DNA of 6,192 bases. Origin: Bryobacterales bacterium (GTDB taxonomy: Bacteria > Cyanobacteriota > Vampirovibrionia > Obscuribacterales > Obscuribacteraceae). The translations under genes and the position numbers were made by a program. Location of the stretch: the NCBI GenBank assembly GCA_903970295.1, contig CAJCHQ010000156.1, positions 1-6,192 of the forward strand, read 5' to 3'. Positions within the stretch are counted from its first letter, which is position 1, and each line of letters begins with the position of its first letter. Under the pieces are notes generated by a model. That model ran no database searches and was not told the origin of the DNA. It saw only the letters and a list, made by a program, of their open reading frames with translations. Positions 1 to 5,439 of this stretch are shown piece after piece.

Positions 1-219
1 TACGTAAACAATGTCAGCGAACATCGGCGCAACGATTTGCTTTCCATCGCCATCGACCAACCCGCGCAATTTGCCATCATAAACGTGGTCGTCGGGAAAG
101 AAGGGGCCACTTCTGAAGTAGACCGATCTGCGCCCATCCACCACATCCACTAATGCGATAGGACGCACCCCTGATAAGGCTTTCTCGCAAACCAATTGGT
201 TGGCGGCCGTGGTCCTGTC
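1..219 (-). pseudogene. Distal fragment of a WG-repeat-like protein gene split by the IS element
   Basis: Read on the minus strand from 219 down to 1, this stretch is open throughout and continues past the window edge. It continues the frame of the fragment at 3461-3621 once the element at 220-3460 and one copy of the 8-bp duplication are removed. The translation includes GKLRGLVDGDGKQIVAP followed by MFADI, which resembles a WG repeat (G-K-W-G-L-I-D-x-x-G-K-x-V-I-P-P-x-F-D-x-I), with Leu-Arg where Trp is usual. WG-repeat proteins are built of many such units and are mostly of unknown function; many are secreted or membrane-anchored. Here the fragment has lost its start and promoter, so it is probably not made. 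Only one clear repeat is visible, so the family call is moderate; the reading-frame restoration is firm. Confidence 0.7.
212..219. repeat. Target site duplication, left copy
   Basis: GTCCTGTC directly precedes the left end of the IS element and is identical to 3461-3468, directly after its right end. Eight base pairs is within the 4-8 bp range known for IS21-family insertions. The perfect match suggests a fairly recent insertion. Confidence 0.95.
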
Positions 220-260
220 TGTTGACGGCGATTTAAAGTCGGTGCTTTCGGGGCGGCAAG
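220..260 (+). repeat. Left terminal inverted repeat of the IS21 element
   Basis: Compared without gaps to the reverse complement of 3420-3460, it shows an outer block TGTTGACGGCG (10 of 11 identical), a poorly conserved 20-bp middle (8 of 20) and an inner block GGGCGGCAAG (10 of 10). Two conserved blocks about three helical turns apart suggest a two-part transposase binding site. The outer TG...CA termini are usual for this family. Confidence 0.93.
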
Positions 261-448
261 CCTAGCCGTATATCCAATATTTATCGATCGAGGGGAATTG
301 TCCGGCGCCGATCGATTTGAGAAATTTAGAAGCGACAAAAAGGTCAAGGGCCCAAGCTGTAACTTGAGCCCCTGGAATCATCATTGGACGATGACAGATA
401 TAGTTTCATACATCCCAAGGTTCTTGTCCAGGCTTTTCTGTTCATTGA
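261..448 (+). promoter_or_regulatory. Left leader of the IS element, with inverted repeats and a possible promoter
   Basis: No credible gene is seen in these 188 bp. They contain an inverted repeat with 8-bp arms, ATCGATCG (283-290) and CGATCGAT (309-316), and a hairpin GGGCCCAAG / CTTGAGCCC (348-356, 363-371, one mismatch). A short direct repeat ATTGGACGA occurs at 383-391 and again at 448-456. TATAGT at 399-404 could be a -10 box, but no good -35 box lies at the right distance. IS21 elements commonly have extra transposase-binding repeats and the istA promoter in this position; assigning these particular repeats to that role is inference. Confidence 0.4.
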
Positions 449-994
449 TTGGACGAAGAACCGGATTCATTTCGACTATTTAATTGTGCTCGCTGTAGCC
501 AGCAGGCGCGGCTTTGCTCACTGTGCGATCGGGGCAACATATATTGTAGCGAGATCTGCGCGGATTTAAACCGCCGCCGGTCGATGGCTGAGGCTGGGCG
601 GCGTTATCAGCGCACGTTTTCAGGGGCACTAAATCACAGCCGCCGGCAAGCGGCATATCGTCTCCGGCAAAAAGCAAAAGTGACGCATCAGGGTTCACTT
701 TTGGGTGGTGAATCTGGCATCTTGAGCAGTGAGGCCGATGTAGAGGTCTCAGGGCTCACAAATCAATCGACTTCAGACGTTGCAGAGGACATTCTCTGCA
801 CTGCCTGTGGTCAGCCTTGTGGCCCCTTTGCACGTCAAGACTTCATCGGGCGTTGCCGCTTGGGGAGACTAGTTGGAGGAAGAAATGGGAGTTTCAAAAG
901 AAACAGAATCAGAGATCCTGAGATTGCACCACGCAGAAAAATGGAAGCGCGGCACAATCGCGCGCCAATTGCATATCCATCACGGTGTGGTTGA
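449..994 (+). CDS. Cysteine-rich, putative zinc-binding accessory protein of the IS21 element
   Basis: This 181-residue protein probably starts at TTG 449, directly after an in-frame TGA (446-448), with no convincing ribosome binding site. Its N-terminus has three cysteine pairs: C13xxC16, C23xxC26 and C33xxxC37, the last as YCSEIC. The spacing resembles a small zinc finger of MYND-like style. A very basic region follows (residues 42-75) and then the motif KVTHQGS (77-83). A second cluster, C117xxC120 and C124, lies near the C-terminus. The final 36 codons overlap the start of istA in another frame. I recall similar Cys-rich companion proteins encoded just upstream of some IS21 transposases, but cannot confirm this here. 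A DNA-binding or regulatory role in transposition is inference; no enzymatic motif is visible. The intact 181-codon frame, clustered cysteines and position support a real gene, while the start is uncertain. Confidence 0.75.
   Translation: MDEEPDSFRLFNCARCSQQARLCSLCDRGNIYCSEICADLNRRRSMAEAGRRYQRTFSGALNHSRRQAAYRLRQKAKVTHQGSLLGGESGILSSEADVEVSGLTNQSTSDVAEDILCTACGQPCGPFARQDFIGRCRLGRLVGGRNGSFKRNRIRDPEIAPRRKMEARHNRAPIAYPSRCG
675..703 (+). repeat. Perfect inverted repeat inside the accessory gene
   Basis: CAAAAGTGA (675-683) and TCACTTTTG (695-703) are exact inverted copies around an 11-nt loop. The repeat covers the codons of the KVTHQGS motif of the cysteine-rich protein. It could form an mRNA hairpin or be a protein-binding site. 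No U-tract follows, so it is not a terminator. Confidence 0.5.
875..879 (+). promoter_or_regulatory. Ribosome binding site that fixes the istA start
   Basis: GGAGG lies five bases before ATG 885. The upstream in-frame TTG at 873 overlaps this motif and has no site of its own, so ATG 885 is the preferred istA start. Confidence 0.75.
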
Positions 995-2378
995 TCGGGT
1001 GCTTGCAAAAAATGGGGTTGAAGTCGAGCGGCTCAGAGTGCGCCGTTCAATGGTGGACGCCTACTTGCCATTCGTACGGTCAATCATGGAAAAATATCCG
1101 AGGCTGACAGCCACCCGTTTGTATGCAATGGTCAAGGAGCGCGGATATCCCGGTGGCGTAGATCACTTCAGGGACATGGTGGTGCGTCACCGGCCCAGGC
1201 CGGCGGCCGAAGCATACTTGAGGTTAGCGACACTCAAAGGAGAGCAAGCCCAGGTCGATTGGGCGTGCTTTGGCAGGGTCAAAATTGGCAATGCAGAAAG
1301 GCCGCTCTATGGCTTTGTGATCGTGCTGTCTTGGTCGCGCCAGATATTCTTGAAATTCTACACAGGCATGGTGACGGAGAATTTCTTGCAAGGACACGTG
1401 GACGCTTTTACCGCATGGAATGGGGTTCCTCGTGAGTTATTGTATGACAATTTGAAAAGTGCGGTGCTTGAGAGGATTGGAGATGCTATTCGATTCAACC
1501 CTGTAATTCTCAATTTCGCCGCACACTACAGATATGCTCCAAAGCCGGTGGCTATCGCCCGCGGAAATCAAAAAGGGCGCGTAGAGAGGGCGATACAGTA
1601 CATCCGCCACTCCTTCTTTGCTGCCCGAAAATGGGATGGGCTGGATGACTTGAACGCGCAGGCAGCTGCTTGGTGCAATGAGATTGCCGGCGCAAGGAAA
1701 TGCGCCGAGGATCGAGATCTGACAGTCACGGAGGCATTCGAGCAAGAGAAAAGCAGCCTAATGCCATTGCCGGAGAACCCCTATCCAGTCTACGAAAGGA
1801 AGGCTGTGTCCGTAGGCAAAACCCCATATGCGAAATTCGATTTGAACGAATACTCAGTTCCTCATGAGTATGTGAGACGGCAAGTGACGGTTCTAGCAGA
1901 CAGCGAATTTGTCAGGATTGTCGATGGGCTAAAAGAGATTGCCAGGCACAAGAGATGTTTTGAAAAGCAGCGACAAATTGAAACTGCAGAGCATATTGCC
2001 CGGCTGGTGGAAGAGAAGAAGAAGGCCAAGAAGGGCAGCGGCATGAATCGATTGCTCAGCGCCGCACCAACAGCCAGGAGGTTCTTCCACATGGCTGCCG
2101 AGCGAGGTCATCCGATTGGGTCTTTGACCAGCAAATTATTGACCCTTCTGGATTTATACGGAGCGGTCGAGATGGAGACAGCACTCCAAGAAGTGGTAAA
2201 TTCTGGCGCCTGCCATTGTTCTGACGTTACGCATGTGCTAGAGCGAAGAAGGCGACAAAAAGGGCTTGTTTCGCCAATCGCCATCCAACTTCCTGACGAC
2301 AAACGAATCACAAACCTGGTCGTTCGGCCTCACTCGCTGGCTGGTTACGACTGTCTCTCGGTGGAGGAAGTGCAATGA
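885..2378 (+). CDS. istA: IS21-family transposase IstA
   Basis: This 497-residue protein is the DDE recombinase that cuts and joins the element's ends. An N-terminal helix-turn-helix region (about residues 5-45, with GTIARQLHIHHGVVDRVL) should bind the terminal repeats. An RNase H-fold catalytic core follows, with D125 in AQVDWACFG, D188 in LLYDNLK and E234 in GNQKGRVERAI. The last motif and the D-D-E order are typical of IstA, and no catalytic residue is missing. The C-terminal part contains a small beta-barrel-like region (about 300-355) and a basic, charged stretch near 375-390, probably used to contact IstB and DNA. The length is normal for the family. The gene overlaps the upstream cysteine-rich gene by 110 bp and istB by 4 bp (ATGA), so istB is translationally coupled. 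A longer form from TTG 873 is possible but less likely. Confidence 0.96.
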   Translation: MGVSKETESEILRLHHAEKWKRGTIARQLHIHHGVVDRVLAKNGVEVERLRVRRSMVDAYLPFVRSIMEKYPRLTATRLYAMVKERGYPGGVDHFRDMVVRHRPRPAAEAYLRLATLKGEQAQVDWACFGRVKIGNAERPLYGFVIVLSWSRQIFLKFYTGMVTENFLQGHVDAFTAWNGVPRELLYDNLKSAVLERIGDAIRFNPVILNFAAHYRYAPKPVAIARGNQKGRVERAIQYIRHSFFAARKWDGLDDLNAQAAAWCNEIAGARKCAEDRDLTVTEAFEQEKSSLMPLPENPYPVYERKAVSVGKTPYAKFDLNEYSVPHEYVRRQVTVLADSEFVRIVDGLKEIARHKRCFEKQRQIETAEHIARLVEEKKKAKKGSGMNRLLSAAPTARRFFHMAAERGHPIGSLTSKLLTLLDLYGAVEMETALQEVVNSGACHCSDVTHVLERRRRQKGLVSPIAIQLPDDKRITNLVVRPHSLAGYDCLSVEEVQ

Positions 2379-3136
2379 CGGACTTGAAAGAGATTGCAAA
2401 GAAATTGGGATTTAAGGCCATGCTAGAAAACTGGGAAGAGTTTGGCAAGGAGCCTTTGGTCAAGAAGATTCTGGAGGCGGAAGCGCTGGACCAAAATCGC
2501 CGCAGCTTGGAAAAACGGCTTAAAGCGTCTCAGGTGCAAGAGCTGAAACCGATGTGCGACTTTGACTGGAATTGGCCGAAGGTAATCGACCGGGAGCTCG
2601 TGGATGAACTGTTCACCTTGAAATTCTTGGCTGATGCGCTCAACGTTGTTTTTGTTGGTCCCAACGGCGTCGGAAAATCGATGCTGTCCAAGAATCTCAT
2701 TTATGCGGCGTTGTTGGCCGGCAAAAAAACGAAGTTCACGTCTGCCAGTCTAATGTTAGCCGATCTGTCTGCTCAAGATGGGGCCTCGGCCAGAAAGCGG
2801 TGCCTTCTGAAATATACTAGCCCACACCTGCTGGCAATTGATGAGCTCGGCTATTTGAGCTACGACAACAGATATGCAGACTTGCTCTACGAGGTCCTCA
2901 ATGCTCGCTACCTAAAGACTTCGACAATCATCACGACCAACAAGGCATTCCAGGAGTGGGGTGAGATCTTTCCCAACGCAGGCTGCGTGGTCACTCTGGT
3001 TGATCGGCTGATTCACAAATCCGAGATTGTAAAAATTGAAGGCGACTCGTATCGAAAAAAGGAGGCTCTGGAAAGAGCTCAACAGAGGGCGCAACAGAAG
3101 CGCCCCAAAGACAAACAGAAACAGGAGGAAAAGTAA
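2375..3136 (+). CDS. istB: IS21-family ATP-binding helper protein IstB
   Basis: This 253-residue AAA+ ATPase is related to DnaC. In the IS21 family, IstB forms ATP-dependent assemblies on target DNA and recruits and stimulates IstA. The sequence shows Walker A GPNGVGKS (95-102), Walker B LLAIDELGY (152-160), a sensor motif TTNK (187-190) and a conserved DRLIH (210-214) that carries the likely arginine finger. Walker A has Asn and Ser where most IstB proteins have GPPGVGKT; this should still bind ATP. The C-terminus is an unusually Gln/Lys-rich tail (about 229-253). ATG 2375 overlaps the istA stop as ATGA, with GGAGG at 2363-2367 seven bases upstream. The stop overlaps the next gene by one base. 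The length is normal for the family. Confidence 0.96.
   Translation: MTDLKEIAKKLGFKAMLENWEEFGKEPLVKKILEAEALDQNRRSLEKRLKASQVQELKPMCDFDWNWPKVIDRELVDELFTLKFLADALNVVFVGPNGVGKSMLSKNLIYAALLAGKKTKFTSASLMLADLSAQDGASARKRCLLKYTSPHLLAIDELGYLSYDNRYADLLYEVLNARYLKTSTIITTNKAFQEWGEIFPNAGCVVTLVDRLIHKSEIVKIEGDSYRKKEALERAQQRAQQKRPKDKQKQEEK
3123..3128 (+). promoter_or_regulatory. Strong ribosome binding site for the last gene of the element
   Basis: A consensus AGGAGG lies seven bases before ATG 3136, inside the last codons of istB. Together with the TAATG stop/start overlap, it supports real translation of the small downstream frame. Confidence 0.85.
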
Positions 3137-3348
3137 TGCTGCGGCTTCTTATTCTCCTCGAGTGCGACCTCTGCAAGGAGATGATGCCCTCCATACCAAC
3201 GCAATGCCTGGACCGAGGGATACAATGGAACATCGAAATTCAGGATCTGGAATATCAGGCCGAGCAGAGCGGCTGGAACATTCATCGTTCACAGCACGTG
3301 TGCGATGCTTGTGTGATGGACGCGATGGCTAGCCAGCACACTGCCTGA
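3136..3348 (+). CDS. Small putative zinc-ribbon protein coupled to istB
   Basis: This 70-residue protein has two CxxC pairs, CDLC (10-13) near the N-terminus and CDAC (56-59) near the C-terminus. It also has C24 and two histidines (H50, H54) just before the second pair. Two knuckles separated by about 40 residues that include a Trp-rich acidic middle (W31, W47) suggest a compact zinc ribbon. No membrane segment or signal peptide is clear; the short LLRL-type hydrophobic start precedes the first cysteines and looks like a beta strand. Its ATG overlaps the istB stop as TAATG behind a consensus AGGAGG, and a terminator follows 16 bp after its stop, so it is the last gene of the element's transcript. 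I do not recognise a named family. A role in regulating transposition, or in contacting IstB or DNA, is inference from position only. Confidence 0.8.
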   Translation: MLRLLILLECDLCKEMMPSIPTQCLDRGIQWNIEIQDLEYQAEQSGWNIHRSQHVCDACVMDAMASQHTA

Positions 3349-3364
3349 AAACGTGGGTCTAGAG

Positions 3365-3406
3365 CAAAAGAAAAGGGCTGCCAGTTCCGGCAGCCCTTTT
3401 CTTTTG
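3365..3406. terminator. Perfect bidirectional terminator near the right end of the IS element
   Basis: Two exact 18-bp arms, CAAAAGAAAAGGGCTGCC (3365-3382) and its inverse (3389-3406), surround a 6-nt loop. The arms give a GC-rich core followed by a T-rich tail (TTTTCTTTT) on either strand. On the plus strand it ends the istAB transcript; on the minus strand it would stop host transcripts entering from the interrupted gene. Confidence 0.93.
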
Positions 3407-3419
3407 ACCCCAAAAAACT

Positions 3420-3460
3420 CTTGCCGCCCAGATTTCTGCGCTATTACGCCGCCGCCAACA
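3420..3460 (-). repeat. Right terminal inverted repeat of the IS21 element
   Basis: On the minus strand it begins TGTTGGCGGCG and ends GGGCGGCAAG. It matches the left end at 28 of 41 positions without gaps, with identities concentrated in the outer and inner blocks. It starts only 13 bp beyond the terminator. Confidence 0.93.
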
Positions 3461-3468
3461 GTCCTGTC
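3461..3468. repeat. Target site duplication, right copy
   Basis: GTCCTGTC, identical to 212-219, directly follows the right end CAACA of the element. The match stops after exactly eight bases on both sides. Confidence 0.95.
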
Positions 3469-3621
3469 AGTGACTTCCTTGGAAATTGGCGCTTCCGACG
3501 AACTCCTTGCCTCAATCGCCTTTTGACTTATGGCTGCCACGACCGAAAGGACTGAAATTGCAATGGTTACGATCTGCCTGGGATATAACATCTTTGGTGA
3601 CCAATCTCTTGCTAGCGGCAC
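3461..3621 (-). pseudogene. Proximal fragment of the interrupted WG-repeat-like gene
   Basis: This is the start of the host gene whose remainder lies at 1-219. The first start in the open frame is GTG 3621; ATG 3591 is an attractive alternative because it would place a basic residue right before the hydrophobic stretch IVTIAISVLSVVAAIS. That stretch looks like a signal peptide or an N-terminal membrane anchor, so the intact protein was probably exported or anchored. Neither start has a strong ribosome binding site. As it stands, the frame runs across the insertion junction into the element and ends at 3289, giving a fusion of at most 110 residues whose tail is antisense IS sequence. It lies 59 bp after the stop of the 360-residue protein gene, in the same direction, so the two probably shared a transcript. 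Confidence 0.75.
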
Positions 3622-3680
3622 ATTGGAAGCTATTTTCTATATCTGTTGATTGCATTGTCGAAATACGTTTGCAATCACTC

Positions 3681-4763
3681 CTACTCCGTTTCGGTAAAGT
3701 CGAGATTGTTTAGCCCAGGACCCTTGTCGGTCACTAGTTCATCAGCGGCTGCCTCTGCCACTTTGACGTCGCCAAAATATCCCTTGCCGCCTCCGTTTAG
3801 CTGCAGAAAAATATAGATACTGTAAGCAGTTTGCGGGACGTGCAGTACTCGTCTGATTTCCTGCCAGTCGCTAGTACCACTTACAGAGTCGTTTGATATT
3901 GTGGCTATCGCGATGTTGGCATGAAACGGTCCCTGGACCATCAAGACCAGGCCGCATCGGTCATTGCAATTCTCTGTTTTGATGCGAGCCGAGAACTTGA
4001 TTTTTTTGCCACGATAAGGAACAGCGCTAAATATCTGGCACACATAACCAATATTAGAGCTGCCATCGTCGATAACTGGCTCCAGATCCATCTTTGAACA
4101 AATTGTCAAAGCTGGTTTTCCATCTAGTGTATTTGGAACCAGCTCAAAATTATAGAGAGACGAGGATGAGGAATCGTACTTCCAACCTCGCGCGGATTCG
4201 AAATAAGAGCATATGGCCGAAGGCGGCAAGCCCTCAGAAAAATTGAGATTTACAGGTGCCGGGGCGAGCAGCGCCACGTTGCCGTGAATGTCGGTGCGAG
4301 CTACATCAGTAGAAACCTTTTCGACGGCAAAATCGGCAACCCATATCATGCCGCGCCCCCAGAGAGCCGGACCAAAGTACAGGAATCGGCATTCTTCAGG
4401 CACGTCAAAAACGGTTTCGAGACGCTGCCAATCATTGTCGCCCTTCAAGGACTGGTCGATCATTGCATCGTAAACTATGATATTTCCCGACTGTGTTTTG
4501 ACGTATATGCAGATAACGGCATGGCCTTCGACTGCCTTGGTTTTGAAAGACGCTCTGACACGAAGCCTCTGCCCTAGCCATTCTGTGCAATGAGTAAGCT
4601 GGTAGCAATATGCATAATCCTCACTGCCGGCATCTGTTGACTGGATCAGCAAAATTGGTTTGCCGCCGTGCTTGTTATCTGAGTCAACACCTACGTCGTA
4701 GCGTTCGTGATTAGTGCCAGTCAAGCTCCAATGCTTGGGCAGCTTCTTGAATAGTGTCTGCAT
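3681..4763 (-). CDS. Protein with two tandem carbohydrate-binding-like beta-sandwich domains
   Basis: This 360-residue protein starts at ATG 4763, with GAGAGGT seven bases upstream. It has no signal peptide or membrane segment, so it is probably cytoplasmic. Two related domains are visible. Copy one (about 8-152) has W12, the segment YDVGVD, GQRLRVRASFKT, DWQRLETVFDVPEE (111-124) and WVADFAVEKV (141-150). Copy two (about 172-318) has GWKY, GKPALTI, GKKIKFSARIKT, DWQEIRRVLHVPQ (279-291) and GYFGDVKV (308-315). The pattern of strand motifs matches an uncharacterised jelly-roll domain that I recall attached to many bacterial regulators and other proteins. Copy two is introduced by NLNFSEG (172-178), and the protein ends soon after a similar NLDFTE (353-358), as if a third unit began there. 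No catalytic motif is visible; ligand binding is inference. It probably formed an operon with the interrupted gene. Confidence 0.85.
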   Translation of the reverse strand: MQTLFKKLPKHWSLTGTNHERYDVGVDSDNKHGGKPILLIQSTDAGSEDYAYCYQLTHCTEWLGQRLRVRASFKTKAVEGHAVICIYVKTQSGNIIVYDAMIDQSLKGDNDWQRLETVFDVPEECRFLYFGPALWGRGMIWVADFAVEKVSTDVARTDIHGNVALLAPAPVNLNFSEGLPPSAICSYFESARGWKYDSSSSSLYNFELVPNTLDGKPALTICSKMDLEPVIDDGSSNIGYVCQIFSAVPYRGKKIKFSARIKTENCNDRCGLVLMVQGPFHANIAIATISNDSVSGTSDWQEIRRVLHVPQTAYSIYIFLQLNGGGKGYFGDVKVAEAAADELVTDKGPGLNNLDFTETE

Positions 4764-5050
4764 TGGGCTTACCTCTCAAGTTTCACCAGCGTTCGGCACT
4801 TAGGAAATCGGCATCGAATTTAGCGTACAGCAAATCAATTATTCCCATGAACCGTGCTTAGTCATCAACGGCCTACTTGTAAACTTGCAAATAAACGTCT
4901 GATCGCTCTCTCGGTTTCTTTCTTTCCTGCAGAGTTTTCTACTATTTGCGCAAAACTCAGTTCGTTGAAAGTGAGGATATTCATTTGCAGCCGTTTGAAT
5001 ATCTTATAGCGCGGCGCTGGAGGCCACTTGCATCCAGTAACAGCTATGTA

Positions 5051-5086
5051 GTGATATCAAATTTCTGATACCACCTGTAGTTTTTT
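5051..5086 (+). terminator. Possible plus-strand terminator
   Basis: The arms GTGATATCA (5051-5059) and TGATACCAC (5066-5074) pair at 8 of 9 positions around a 6-nt loop. T6 (5081-5086) follows after a 6-nt gap. The stem is AT-rich and the T-tract is displaced, so it would be weak. No plus-strand gene precedes it. Confidence 0.3.
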
Positions 5087-5094
5087 ATGATTTC

Positions 5095-5133
5095 TCGCGA
5101 AGGGGCCCCAAAGGGGGCCAAAAAAAATCGCGA
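5095..5133. repeat. Nested palindrome with an A/T run next to the tRNA gene
   Basis: An inner GC-rich hairpin (GGCCCC at 5104-5109 with GGGGCC at 5114-5119) is enclosed by two copies of the palindrome TCGCGA (5095-5100 and 5128-5133). A run of eight A (5120-5127) separates the inner stem from the right copy. On the minus strand, transcripts of the tRNA gene would meet this T8 run before the hairpin; it may mark where they end, though it is not a standard terminator order. Confidence 0.5.
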
Positions 5134-5146
5134 TCCCGGAAAACCA

Positions 5147-5219
<73 letters not shown>

Positions 5220-5230
5220 GCACTCGCCCA

Positions 5231-5260
5231 ATTATAGTGCAGGGCCGGGCACTTTACCAA
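5231..5260 (-). promoter_or_regulatory. Promoter of the tRNA-Thr gene
   Basis: On the minus strand a perfect -10 box TATAAT (5236-5231) is preceded after 18 bp by TTGGTA (5260-5255), a fair -35 box. Transcription would start about five bases before the mature tRNA 5' end, as is common for tRNA genes. Confidence 0.8.
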
Positions 5261-5439
5261 ACCTTACAGGAGCCGTGCTTTACAGTTTGCGCTTGGCAAC
5301 AAGCTCCGCCGGAGGGTCTTTGCCCCACTTTCCCGGGATTGTATATAGAGGATGAGTATGCGAAGGCGCATATAGTACTGATATCCATTATGTTCCTCTT
5401 GGCCATCGCTACGCATATTTAAGTGATTTCAACCCGCAA
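5261..5439. other. Intergenic stretch, nothing assigned
   Basis: Open frames here are short and cross the tRNA gene or its promoter, so no protein is supported. The only notable structure is a small hairpin TATGCG / CGCATA (5357-5362, 5367-5372) with loop AAGG. Confidence 0.5.

Larger units (their letters stand above)
220..3460 (+). mobile_element. Complete IS21-family insertion sequence with four genes
   Basis: This 3241-bp element is bounded by imperfect terminal inverted repeats beginning 5'-TGTTG and ending CAACA-3', and by a perfect 8-bp target duplication. Its core is the istA/istB pair that defines the IS21 family. IstA is the DDE transposase and IstB the AAA+ ATPase that helps select and prepare target DNA. 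Two cysteine-rich genes flank this core, one overlapping the istA start and one coupled to the istB stop. All four frames are intact and the motifs needed for catalysis are present, so the element may still be active. It sits inside a minus-strand gene in the opposite orientation. At about 3.2 kb it is longer than a minimal IS21 element (about 2.1-2.5 kb); the two extra genes and the left leader account for the difference. Confidence 0.96.
4764..5146. other. Intergenic region with hairpins and no credible gene
   Basis: No protein gene is supported in these 383 bp. Near the left end lies the ribosome binding site of the minus-strand 360-residue protein (4771-4777). A weak minus-strand promoter for it could be TTGATG (4868-4863) and AATAAT (4843-4838), but the 19-bp spacing is poor. 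Inverted repeats occur at 4976-4983/4996-5003 (GATATTCA / TGAATATC), at 5051-5059/5066-5074, and in a GC-rich nested structure at 5095-5133. Confidence 0.55.

Noticed and set aside
675..703. Terminator inside the Cys-rich gene
   Set aside because: The stem is AT-rich and no T-tract follows on either strand.
873..884. TTG 873 as the istA start
   Set aside because: It overlaps the GGAGG ribosome binding site that is well spaced for ATG 885, and it has no site of its own.
3289..3621. Minus-strand frame read as a whole 110-residue gene
   Set aside because: The part below 3461 lies inside the IS element and crosses its terminal repeat and terminator. Only 3461-3621 belongs to the host gene.
3637..3646. 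CTATATCTGT, the inverse of ACAGATATAG at 394-403, considered as an IS end
   Set aside because: Only ten bases match, no target duplication fits, and the true ends at 220 and 3460 are supported by longer repeats and an exact duplication.
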